A stretch of 37,277 bases of DNA, taken from Novosphingobium sp. AP12. Its GTDB lineage: Bacteria; Pseudomonadota; Alphaproteobacteria; Sphingomonadales; Sphingomonadaceae. The notes beneath the pieces were generated by a model that was not told the origin of the DNA, did no database searches, and saw only the letters and a list, made by a program, of their open reading frames with translations. This document shows, one piece after another, positions 17,087 through 25,306 of the stretch; within the stretch, counting starts at the first letter, position 1; every line of letters starts with the position of its first letter. The stretch is from the NCBI RefSeq assembly GCF_000281975.1, contig NZ_AKKE01000005.1, positions 1 through 37,277 of the forward strand, read 5' to 3'. A program made the position numbers and the translations under genes.

Positions 17087-17725
17087 ATGACTTCGCTTGG
17101 TAGTGCTCACTCTGATTCGGCCACTACGGGAGCTTCCCGCCGGGCCGTACTGCAAGGATTGACGATTGCGCCGATAGCAGCGCTTCTGACCGCTCCGTCT
17201 ATGGCGAACTCCCTCGGGATTCTCCACCAGCGTTATGAGGACGAGGCTGTCACGCTTGTTCGGACCAGAAAGGGCCGCAGCCTCAGTCGTGATCGCTATG
17301 AAAGCGCCGAGATTGCCTTCACTGCGATGAGGAAGGGGTTCTTCGCGCGAGACGTCCGCGTAACGCTGCATCAGGCCGGGACCGTCACCAAGCTGGCGCT
17401 ATGCGCCCATCTCCTGGACGTGGGTGTCGCTGATGCCTGGGCCGCGGCGCATATCCGTCAGGACATCGCCAAGGCGCTTGCTTACGCCAACGCGACGGGT
17501 TTGGGGCATAATTGTCCGGACTTGGCACGGCTCGCGGTTATCTTATCGCCGTATTGGAAGTGGGGCTATCCGCACCTGATCGGTGACCCGCCGATGGACG
17601 ACGGTGGGTTTGCTCCTGATCGGGTTCGTCCGCTCGTCGCAGCTTTGCTGGCCCGGGTGGCCGACGTGACCGGTCACGCTCGTCCAATGGGCTGTGAGCA
17701 CCCTCAGGGGGAGGCGAGGCCATGA
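17087..17725 (+). CDS. Putative Tat-exported protein of unknown function
   Basis: This 212-residue protein has an N-terminus ASRRAVLQGLTIAPIAALL that fits a twin-arginine signal (SRRxxLxG plus a weakly hydrophobic h-region), with possible cleavage after SMA around residue 40. The rest is rich in Ala, Arg and His and looks largely helical, with PYWKWGYPHLIGDPP near residue 165-180. I do not recognise the family. GGAGG stands seven bases before the ATG. The stop overlaps the start of the next gene (ATGA), so the protein is coupled to the NTase/HEPN-STN fusion, and both appear to be under the inverted-repeat-controlled promoter. If exported, it could meet the periplasmic STN domain of its partner (inference). 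Confidence 0.65.
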   Translation: MTSLGSAHSDSATTGASRRAVLQGLTIAPIAALLTAPSMANSLGILHQRYEDEAVTLVRTRKGRSLSRDRYESAEIAFTAMRKGFFARDVRVTLHQAGTVTKLALCAHLLDVGVADAWAAAHIRQDIAKALAYANATGLGHNCPDLARLAVILSPYWKWGYPHLIGDPPMDDGGFAPDRVRPLVAALLARVADVTGHARPMGCEHPQGEARP

Positions 17726-19230
17726 CGCTGCGCACCGATGTCGATCATCTGCCGGCGTGGATGCAGGACGAACTCCTTCACGTAGCAACGATCCTGTTCG
17801 CGGAATTCGAGGAAGCAACCCGCGGCAGGCTGTCGGAGCAGTATCGGGCGGGACGCATTCTCACGCTGATCCTGCATGGCCCCCACGCTGAACGGAAATG
17901 GGACGAGATCGCGCCGGGGCAGGCATACCGCCTGCTGGCGATCGTCAACTATCCCCGGCTGGCCCGTAGCGAGCGTGATTGGAGGACGGTGGGGGACCGG
18001 TTGCGCCGGGCCTGGGAGTTTGGCGAAATCACTCGCCCGGTGCGGCTGACTGTCGAAAGTCTCGAGCGGGTCAACGCCGCGCTCGTCGAAGGCGTGCCGC
18101 ATTTCGTCACCATCGCAGAGCAGGGGATTGCCCTTTACCAGACGAAAAGCTTTCGCCTGCAAGCACCACGCCATCTGTCGGTCCGCGATCGGATGATACT
18201 TGGCCTCGCTGAGTATGGACGCTGGCATAGGGGCGGGCGCGATTTTCTGATGGGTGCGGCGTTTTACCGAGATCGCGATAATCCGCCCATGGCCGCTCTG
18301 CTGCTGCATCAGGCATGCGAACATTTCTATCAGTGCGTGTTGTGGTCGCTCACGCTTCATGGTCCGCGGACCCATGCGCTGGACGAATTGCGCGAAGCTG
18401 CGGAATCGATCGACGCGCGATTGTGTTCGGCGTGGCCGCGTGAAACCCGGTTTGAGCGCCGTGCGTTCGGCTGCATCCGGCGTGCCTATGTCGAGGCGCG
18501 CTATGGACGATCTTATCGTATCTCACCTCCGGAACTGGCCTGGGCGTTTAAGCGCGTGGAGATACTGGCGGAACGGGTGGCACGGGTGTGCGCCGATTAT
18601 CAAGCCCGGCTTGCCGAAGGGTCACAAGGCCGGGCGGTTCAGCCGCCGACAGAGCCGATGACAGTTGCCCTTGTTTCCCGGCCGACGCGGCACTTCGGCG
18701 TGCTGCAACGGACAACCCACCTTGTGCTGCGCGTGACTCCGTTCCGGGCGCAGCGGCATCGGCTGCCCCCCGCTCGCCCCGTCCACCGTTCGGGTAGGTT
18801 CACGCGTTGGATGGAAAGCATGCTCCTGCCTATGACTGGCCTTTGCCTTTTCATCGCCGGCGCCGATGCGGCGCTCTGGTGGGCGGGGTCCGTTTATCCG
18901 CAGCGGTCGGATCGTTCCCTCCCCGCAGAGCCGTCGGCTGTGCTAAGCTTCGATGTGGACGCGGACACGGTGCTCGGGGCGGTCACGAATGCTGCGCAGC
19001 AGGCTGGTTACCGGGTCAGAGCCAACGAGGACATCTGGGCAATACGTTGGACTGGAGCATACCGCGCCAAGGCGACGCTGTTCGACGCGCTGACCGATAT
19101 TCTCTATGGATCAGGCCTATGTCCGGTCATCAAGGACGACACCGTCACCGTCCGCTATTGCAGCAGCCGCCGCACACCGCTTGTCGCCACTGTCAGGACA
19201 GAAGAGCCGCTCTATAGACAATTGCGTTAG
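17722..19230 (+). CDS. Degenerate nucleotidyltransferase-HEPN-transmembrane-STN fusion protein
   Basis: This 502-residue protein has four parts. Residues ~15-140 resemble a DNA-polymerase-beta-type nucleotidyltransferase, but the active site is degenerate: GPHAERKW replaces the usual GSxxxG and no DxD follows. Residues ~165-295 match HEPN domains found behind such NTases (AALLLHQACEHFYQCVLW, then RRAYVEARYG); I see no RxxxxH RNase motif in it. A linker is followed by one membrane helix (~366-388), preceded by basic residues RSGRFTR, which predicts N-in/C-out. Residues ~407-480 resemble an STN domain (VLSFDVDADTVLGAVTNAA, then FDALTDILYGSGL), the periplasmic short domain of secretins, TonB receptors and FecR. 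It starts inside the preceding gene. The function is unknown; a trans-envelope sensor is one reading. Confidence 0.7.
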   Translation: MTLRTDVDHLPAWMQDELLHVATILFAEFEEATRGRLSEQYRAGRILTLILHGPHAERKWDEIAPGQAYRLLAIVNYPRLARSERDWRTVGDRLRRAWEFGEITRPVRLTVESLERVNAALVEGVPHFVTIAEQGIALYQTKSFRLQAPRHLSVRDRMILGLAEYGRWHRGGRDFLMGAAFYRDRDNPPMAALLLHQACEHFYQCVLWSLTLHGPRTHALDELREAAESIDARLCSAWPRETRFERRAFGCIRRAYVEARYGRSYRISPPELAWAFKRVEILAERVARVCADYQARLAEGSQGRAVQPPTEPMTVALVSRPTRHFGVLQRTTHLVLRVTPFRAQRHRLPPARPVHRSGRFTRWMESMLLPMTGLCLFIAGADAALWWAGSVYPQRSDRSLPAEPSAVLSFDVDADTVLGAVTNAAQQAGYRVRANEDIWAIRWTGAYRAKATLFDALTDILYGSGLCPVIKDDTVTVRYCSSRRTPLVATVRTEEPLYRQLR

Positions 19231-19340
19231 TAACGATGGATGCCGATTTTAAACCCTTCTTCGCTGCCGCCAGATTAATCGGGTTATGCCGCCACAATTG
19301 GGGAACCGATACCCACGTAAACTTTACGGACCTCGTAGCG

Positions 19341-20771
19341 TCACGCCGGTGAGGGCCCGCTTGGTGTCGCAGCGTCCAACGTAAGATAGGCAATGATGCC
19401 AGACGCACCGGAGAGCACGCCGGCGACTATAGCTGCCGTGTGAAACGCTCCAATCAGAGCCGTACCGGAAGTCGCGATCACGGCGCCAGCAACCGCAGTC
19501 GCCACAAGTCCGCCAGTGCGCGCGATGGCGCTGTTGAAGCCCGATGCGGTGCCGGCGTGCCGCTCATCGACGGAAGAGAGGACGGCTGTCGTCAGGGGCG
19601 CAACCGCACCGGCCATCCCCAGGGCAATGACAGCGATGCCGGGCAGAATGCCGGTCCAGTAGCTTGCTGATGGATCCGCACGCGTCAGAAGCAGGAATCC
19701 GGCGCCGGTAAATATGGGACCGATGGTCAGCGGCCACCTTGGCCCGATCCGCTCGCTCAGCCGCCCAGCTAGCCTCGACACCGTTCCTAGCACGATCGAG
19801 AAAGGTAGAAAGGCCAGCCCGGCCTGGGTCGAACTGTACTGCCCGCCGACGATCAGCAGATAAGGCAGCAGCACGAGCAATCCGCCGAGCGCACCATAGA
19901 GGAGGAGAGTCAGCAGGGTCAGACCGACGAAGGGCCGCGAAGCGAACAAGGCCAAAGGCATCATCGCCCGCTCTCCGCGGCGGTGCTCAATTAGAAGAAA
20001 GGCCATCAGGAGGAGGCATCCCGCTCCTAATCCGGTCCAAGTCTCGGGAGAAGCCGAATGGCGGCTTGACCAAAGGGTGAGCGCCCATGTCAAAAATCCT
20101 AATGCAAGCGTCGCCAGCGCGGCGCCGGCCCAGTCGAGCGGTTCCTTGCCTTCCGCACTCTCATCCACATAGCGCCAGGCGGCGAGTACCGCGGCGAAGG
20201 CGACGGGAAGGTTCAGGTAGAAGATGACACGCCATCCCACGCTGTCGACCAACCATCCGCCAAGCGGCGGTCCGACTGCGCTGGCGATAGCTCCCGCCGC
20301 CGCCCAGGTGCCTACCGCTCGTCCGCGCGCCTCCCCTTCGAACGAACTGCCGAGGATGCCGAGACTGTTGGGCATCAAGATCGCGGCGCCCATGCCCTGA
20401 AGTGCGCGTGCGGCTAGCAGGACCGCCAAGTCTGGCGCCAGAGCACAACCCACCGAGGCTACAGTGAACACGGCTATTCCAACGATCATTACGCGCTTGC
20501 GCCCGTAGTGGTCCCCCGCCGCCCCGCCGACCAGAAGCAGGGCAGAAAGCGGCAGCAGATAGGCATTTATGATCCAGGGAAGACTTCCGGCATTCGCGCC
20601 CAGTTCTCGCCCGATCGCGGGAAGCGCAACGTTCGTTACCGAACCGTCGATAAAGGCGAGGCTGGAAGCCAGCATGGTCACCGCGATTGTCCAATTCGGG
20701 TGAGCAACGGCCCGGCTCTGCTGCGCTGTCGCCTGGCCGCTGTCGCACGTGTAGGTCGGTAATGCGCTCAT
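19341..20771 (-). CDS. MFS drug exporter, DHA2 (14-TM) type
   Basis: This 476-residue protein has about 14 hydrophobic segments. It shows the DHA2-type motif AFIDGSVTNVALPAI in the first helix (39-53), motif A GDHYGRKRV (86-94) in the loop between helices 2 and 3, and motif C AVGPPLGGWL (165-174) in helix 5. Such proteins are proton-coupled inner-membrane exporters of drugs or metabolites; the substrate cannot be read here. GAGG four bases before the ATG supports the start. It has no adjacent TetR or MarR regulator and no membrane-fusion partner, so it appears to be a single-gene transporter. A small palindrome CGTAAACTTTACG lies just beyond its 3' end (about 19315-19327). Confidence 0.92.
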   Translation of the reverse strand: MSALPTYTCDSGQATAQQSRAVAHPNWTIAVTMLASSLAFIDGSVTNVALPAIGRELGANAGSLPWIINAYLLPLSALLLVGGAAGDHYGRKRVMIVGIAVFTVASVGCALAPDLAVLLAARALQGMGAAILMPNSLGILGSSFEGEARGRAVGTWAAAGAIASAVGPPLGGWLVDSVGWRVIFYLNLPVAFAAVLAAWRYVDESAEGKEPLDWAGAALATLALGFLTWALTLWSSRHSASPETWTGLGAGCLLLMAFLLIEHRRGERAMMPLALFASRPFVGLTLLTLLLYGALGGLLVLLPYLLIVGGQYSSTQAGLAFLPFSIVLGTVSRLAGRLSERIGPRWPLTIGPIFTGAGFLLLTRADPSASYWTGILPGIAVIALGMAGAVAPLTTAVLSSVDERHAGTASGFNSAIARTGGLVATAVAGAVIATSGTALIGAFHTAAIVAGVLSGASGIIAYLTLDAATPSGPSPA

Positions 20772-21411
20772 GGGACCTCGATAACATAGCTAAGACGGGG
20801 AACCTCTTGCGGATCGTACAGCTTGGAAAGTGGCGTGTCTTATTTAGTCAGTCAGGTGTGACCGTTATGGGTGACCGGGCTTCAGGGTCGCCAGAACCCG
20901 CGGCTATTGCGCATTCACTGGCAGAAGGGCGGTATTCAAACTGACACGCGAGGGGGCAGGCCCCGCGGTTTCTCATGCTCCGTTAGCCTTTGCACGATCC
21001 TGATCCAGTTCATCCTGACGATGCCCCAGACCGGACGCCAGAGCCTAGCGCAACCGTCCAGCGCTTTCCTACTGATGGGCAGGCGCGGGAAGGGCGGCAA
21101 GTAATGGGTGCCGACAAGGCGGCGCGGCCCGGAGAAGAGGCTCATCCATGTCATCGTGACCTTCTGGCCGCACGTCGATAAGGGCTCGGTGCGCAAGCGA
21201 AGCTGGAGCAACGAACGCGGACTCGCTTGGAGTGCAGGGCCGATTTGACGCTGTCGTTCGCTCGAGTGTCACCAGAATGCCGGCCGTGCGCCTCGCGTTT
21301 CGGGCGGAATTTGCCCGAGGTGCGAGAACCAAGCGAGCGGTGCGGCGTTTCAGAGTTTCGTTTCCAGGGGCAGGCTCTTATGCCTAGCGCGCCCTTGCCA
21401 GACTGACCGGG
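20772..21411. other. Divergent intergenic region between the MFS and histidine kinase genes
   Basis: These 640 bases have no credible gene. Both upstream regions must be here, but I see no strong promoter pair. A short vestige of the small-ORF family lies at 20808-20839. The minus-strand frame 20936-21211 is open but has no recognisable protein features. Confidence 0.35.
20808..20839 (+). repeat. Possible vestige of the small-ORF family
   Basis: A 32-base segment matches 15468-15499 at 25 of 32 positions. In the same frame it reads LRIVQLGKWRV, against FRIVHIGKWCV in the small ORF copy 1. It is short, so chance cannot be excluded. Confidence 0.3.
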
Positions 21412-24033
21412 ATGCCTGTGACAGACGACGAAAAAATGACCGGTGAGCGCGCGCTCAAGATGGCGGATGCAGAGCGGATCGAGGCGGAGCTGATCGGATT
21501 GGATCGGGGCACGGATCCATTCGTTGCAGCAGTTCGGGCGACGCGCATGCCGATGATCATCACCGATCCCCGGCAGCCCGACAATCCGGTGGTATTCGCT
21601 AACGAATCGTTCTGTCGCCTCACCGGTTACGAGCGGTCGGAGATCCTGGGTCGCAACTGCCGCTTTCTGCAGGGTGCCGAGACCGACCCCCAGACCATCA
21701 GGCGGATCCATGACGCCGTCGAGCGCGTCGAGGCCATCGAAATCGACATTCGCAACCACCGCAAGGATGGCAGCGCATTCTGGAACCGGTTGCTGATGGC
21801 ACCGGTCTACGATGCCTATGGCAAACACGCCTACTTCTTCGCCAGCCAGGTCGACGTGACGATCGAGCGCGAGCGTCTCGAAGGTCTGGAATCAGATAAC
21901 GCGGCGATGCTGGCGGAACTGAGTCACCGGGCACACGTCGAGCTGCAGCGTGACCGCGAACTGGATCTGGCCATGCGCGCCGGAGGGTTCGGCGCATGGA
22001 GCATGGATTTGGGCACGCGGGCCATCGTCGCCTCCGACGTCTACAAATCGATTTTGGGATGGCCGCTCGATCATCCCATGACCTATGACAACCGTCTGGC
22101 AAGCGTTCATCCGGATGACCGGGCGGCGGTAGCGGCTCAGATCCAGGCCGGAATCGATGGCGACGCCGACTATAAAATCCAGCACCGGGTGATTACGCCG
22201 GCAGGCGAAACCCGGTGGGTCGCGTCACGCGGGCTGACCATTTTCGACACTTCGGGCACGCCGGTACGGATTGCCGGCGTCACTACCGACGTCACGGCCC
22301 AGGTGCGCTCGGAACGTATGCGTGCCGCCATGATCGAACTCTCGGACGTTATCCGCGACCTCGATGACCCTACGGACATCGCCTACGCCGCCGCAGAAAT
22401 CATCGGCCGCACGTTGGACGTCAGCCGGGCGGGCTATGGGATCGTCGACCCGGTCGCGGAAACCATCACGATCGAACGTGACTGGAACGCGCCCGGCATC
22501 ACCACCATCGCAGGCGTCCTGAACTTCCGGGAGCACGGTTCCTACATCGACGACCTGAAGCGTGGGGAGTCGGCGATCATCACGGATACGAGGACGGACC
22601 CGCGCACCTCCGCGACTTCGCCTGTGCTCGAGGCGATCAGTGCGCGGGCCTTCATAAACATGCCGGTCACCGAACAGGGCGGCTTCGTCGCTCTGCTCTA
22701 CCTGAACCATGCGGAGCCGCGCCAATGGCCCGACGACGAGCTGGCGTTCATCCGCGACGTAGCCGAGCGCACACGCGCCGCGACCGAGCGCCGACGTGCC
22801 GAGCAGGAACTGCAACTCCTCGCGGCTTCACTGGAGCTGCAGGTAGAGGAGCGAACAGCAGCTCTGATGGAGGCCGAGGCGGCCCTGCGGCAATCCCAGA
22901 AAATGGAGGCCGTCGGTCAGCTGACAGGAGGGATCGCTCACGACTTCAACAACCTGCTCACCGGTATCACGGGCAGCCTGGAACTCCTGGCAAAGCGCGT
23001 GGCGGAAGGGCGGGCTTCGGAAGTCGACAAGTTCGTCAATGCCGCTCAGGGCGCCGCCCGGCGCGCGGCGTCGCTCACGCACCGGCTGCTTGCTTTTTCC
23101 AGACGGCAGACGCTCGAGCCCAAGCCGACGGACGTCATGCGCCTGGCGCGGGGGATGGAAGACCTGATCCAGCGAACGGTGGGCCCGGCCATCAACGTGG
23201 AGTCCGTGCACGCCGCCGGCGTCTGGCCTGTGCTGGTCGATCCAGGCCAGCTCGAGAATGCGCTTCTCAATCTATGCATCAACGCCCGCGACGCGATGCC
23301 CGATGGAGGCAAGCTAACCATCGAAACCGGCAATCGCTGGCTCGATCATCGCTCGGCTGCCGAACGGGAGCTGCCCGCCGGACAATACGTCTCGATCTGT
23401 GTGTCGGACACCGGCCACGGCATGTCGGCCAGCGTGATCGCAAAGGCCTTTGAGCCGTTTTTCACCACCAAGCCGATTGGCGAGGGAACGGGCCTGGGCC
23501 TTTCCATGATCTATGGCTTCGTGAAGCAGTCGGGCGGTCAGGTGCGGATCTATTCGGAATTGGGGGAGGGCGCGATGGTCTGCCTCTATCTTCCGCGTTA
23601 CCTTGGCGACCTGAATCTCAGCGAGGAGCCGAGCGATGCCGGCGAAGCTCCCCGCGCCCAGGCCCATGAAACAGTGCTCGTCGTCGATGACGAACCGACT
23701 GTGCGCATGCTAGCCAGCGAAGTCCTCACTGAACTTGGCTATACTTCGATCGAGGTCGACGATGGCCCGGCGGGGCTGGGGGTCCTAAATTCCGATCGTC
23801 GGATCGATTTGCTGATCACCGACGTAGGCTTGCCTGGTGGTATGAATGGGCGTCAGGTCGCGGACGCGGCGCGGGTTTTGCGGCCGGAACTCAAAGTGCT
23901 TTTCATTACCGGGTACGCCGAGAATGCCGTCCTGAGCCATGGTCACCTCGACCCGGGGATGCAGATCTTGACGAAGCCGTTCTCGATGGATGAGCTTGCC
24001 CATCGGATCAAAGCGATCCTTTTAGGCGATTAG
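21412..24033 (+). CDS. LOV-PAS-GAF hybrid histidine kinase with receiver domain
   Basis: This is an 873-residue soluble sensor kinase. The LOV domain (~40-150) has the flavin-adduct motif GRNCRFLQG with photoreactive Cys83, so blue-light sensing through FMN is expected. A second PAS (~185-297) and a GAF-like domain (~305-460) follow, then a coiled coil and HisKA with GGIAHDFNNLL (His510). The ATPase shows an N box (ENALLNLCINARDAM), DTGHGM and GEGTGLGLSM. The C-terminal receiver (~754-870) has acidic residues D759/D760, phospho-acceptor D804 in LLITDVGLPGG, T833 and K855. There are no membrane segments. No response regulator or output gene is adjacent, so signal transfer probably goes through a separate phosphotransfer protein (inference). 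The start at 21412 has a weak ribosome site; 21436 is an alternative. Confidence 0.93.
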   Translation: MPVTDDEKMTGERALKMADAERIEAELIGLDRGTDPFVAAVRATRMPMIITDPRQPDNPVVFANESFCRLTGYERSEILGRNCRFLQGAETDPQTIRRIHDAVERVEAIEIDIRNHRKDGSAFWNRLLMAPVYDAYGKHAYFFASQVDVTIERERLEGLESDNAAMLAELSHRAHVELQRDRELDLAMRAGGFGAWSMDLGTRAIVASDVYKSILGWPLDHPMTYDNRLASVHPDDRAAVAAQIQAGIDGDADYKIQHRVITPAGETRWVASRGLTIFDTSGTPVRIAGVTTDVTAQVRSERMRAAMIELSDVIRDLDDPTDIAYAAAEIIGRTLDVSRAGYGIVDPVAETITIERDWNAPGITTIAGVLNFREHGSYIDDLKRGESAIITDTRTDPRTSATSPVLEAISARAFINMPVTEQGGFVALLYLNHAEPRQWPDDELAFIRDVAERTRAATERRRAEQELQLLAASLELQVEERTAALMEAEAALRQSQKMEAVGQLTGGIAHDFNNLLTGITGSLELLAKRVAEGRASEVDKFVNAAQGAARRAASLTHRLLAFSRRQTLEPKPTDVMRLARGMEDLIQRTVGPAINVESVHAAGVWPVLVDPGQLENALLNLCINARDAMPDGGKLTIETGNRWLDHRSAAERELPAGQYVSICVSDTGHGMSASVIAKAFEPFFTTKPIGEGTGLGLSMIYGFVKQSGGQVRIYSELGEGAMVCLYLPRYLGDLNLSEEPSDAGEAPRAQAHETVLVVDDEPTVRMLASEVLTELGYTSIEVDDGPAGLGVLNSDRRIDLLITDVGLPGGMNGRQVADAARVLRPELKVLFITGYAENAVLSHGHLDPGMQILTKPFSMDELAHRIKAILLGD

Positions 24034-24116
24034 TCTAGGACCTGCACCGTCATCGTCCGCTTACGCCGTCAGCGATTGTGGAAGTAAGCCGATTGGAACG
24101 GAGGGTAAGTCCGATC

Positions 24117-24223
24117 TCTTGGCGATGAATGAAGAGCCGGAATTGGGTATTCGATTTTGGCTCCGGAACGACCAGTATGAGGGCGGAAAACCCGAGTCGG
24201 GGCGGGGCGGTAGTGGCGGGTCG
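24117..24223 (+). repeat. Dispersed repeat, copy 3
   Basis: This shares GGCGATGAATGAAGaGCCGG with copy 1 and TTTTGGCTC-GGAACGACC with copy 2, then GGGGCGGGGCGGTAGTGGCG with copy 1. It lies 3' of the inverted small-ORF copy (24305-24556), whereas copy 2 lies 5' of the other small ORF. Confidence 0.6.
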
Positions 24224-24304
24224 CTACAGTGCTTTATTGATGAGCGCGCGTGCGGCCAGCTTCGCTGCCCTAAGAACCCTACACCACTCCGCGGGACACG
24301 ATCA

Positions 24305-24556
24305 TCAGCCTGTTTCTGGACCAGCAAAGGGCGTAGCTGGCGACGATGCGCCACTGCTAAGATGCACAATCCGAAAAGCCCACTCCCAGCTTCCGCCGTT
24401 GGCCTTCACCTCAACGGGATCTGTTTTCCGCCAAATCCTGACTATCCTCGCACCATTCGGAGACACCTTCCAATATGACCCGTCGCTGAGCTCCACCAGA
24501 TCGACTGAATGGATGCTTTCAAATGTGAGCTGCCGTGTTCCGATGCGCTTCGTCAT
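24305..24556 (-). CDS. Small protein, family copy 2
   Basis: This is an 83-residue frame starting MTKRIGT at 24556. It matches the plus-strand frame at 15287 over its first ~65 residues (VELSDGSYWKVSP, VEVKANGGSWEWAFRIVH). DNA homology continues past that point, but the frame here ends HLSSGASSPATPFAGPETG, which I take as the ancestral ending. GGGGGATTGAGG lies upstream, as in the other copy. An in-frame ATG at 24607 adds 17 residues with no support. The family is unknown to me, without signal or membrane segments. Two copies in one window suggest a multi-copy genomic element or a mobile small gene. Confidence 0.55.
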   Translation of the reverse strand: MTKRIGTRQLTFESIHSVDLVELSDGSYWKVSPNGARIVRIWRKTDPVEVKANGGSWEWAFRIVHLSSGASSPATPFAGPETG

Positions 24557-25306
24557 AAGGTCTTGCCTCAATCCCCCGAGATAGGAAAGTTTATCAACAT
24601 ACTGCATGGTATGGGTTTAACTTCATCTGTCATTCTGCGCTGTCATGGTCCTAGGGAATCACTACGCTTCTCTGCCATACCCGGTGCAAATAATCCGGCG
24701 CTCTCGCACGATTGGAGGCTGCCGAACTTGCGCATGGACAGCCTTGAGGCCGCGGAATTCAACGACGGCGGCGCCGGATCTCGATGGGATGACCGCAATC
24801 AACGCGCAAGCAGCCGGCGTCCCAGACGAAGGCACCGTGATGAAGCTGATGGTCGGCCCGTAACCACTGGCTACGTTCTGCGTGGAATTACTAGCAAGCC
24901 CTTGCTTAACACCGTCGCCCGCTAGCTCGCCCGGCACTACCTCTGCGGCGGTGGCGGGATTGGGGCGAGACGGTTGGACGGGCGAAACGCGGCGCTGATG
25001 CGCTGCTGCTCGATCCGCCAGCGCTTGGGTGCCGCCCTGCACCGGTGCAGCAAACTGTCCGCCACCGCTTCCCGCCGAAACGATCGCCGCATCGGCGGGG
25101 AGCAAGCCCGGCGCCGTTTCTTAGAAATATTACATCTCTGACATTTTTCGTTACGGGTTAGGTGGCTCGGCGACGTTTAGCGGCCATCAAAGAAGCACCG
25201 AGCCGAAACCCTAGAGTTTTGCAAAGTTATGCATCGCCGCCATTCTCTCCGGCGGGCTTTGGATTCGCGATCTGATTGCTTCTGGACGCTGCCAGGGGGC
25301 TATTAA
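24557..25306. other. Intergenic region upstream of the autotransporter
   Basis: This is 750 bases without a secure gene. A minus-strand frame at 24662-25105 (147 codons) is Ala/Pro/Gln-rich with no recognised domain and no clear ribosome site. The 180 bases before the autotransporter include an AT-rich stretch (25121-25150) and a 7-bp inverted repeat GGCTCGG/CCGAGCC (25164-25170 and 25198-25204) that may belong to its control region. Confidence 0.3.

Noticed and set aside
24662..25105. A 147-codon minus-strand frame upstream of the autotransporter
   Set aside because: It is Ala/Pro/Gln-rich with no domain, no clear ribosome site and no neighbour on its strand; it may be decayed, so I left it in the intergenic note.
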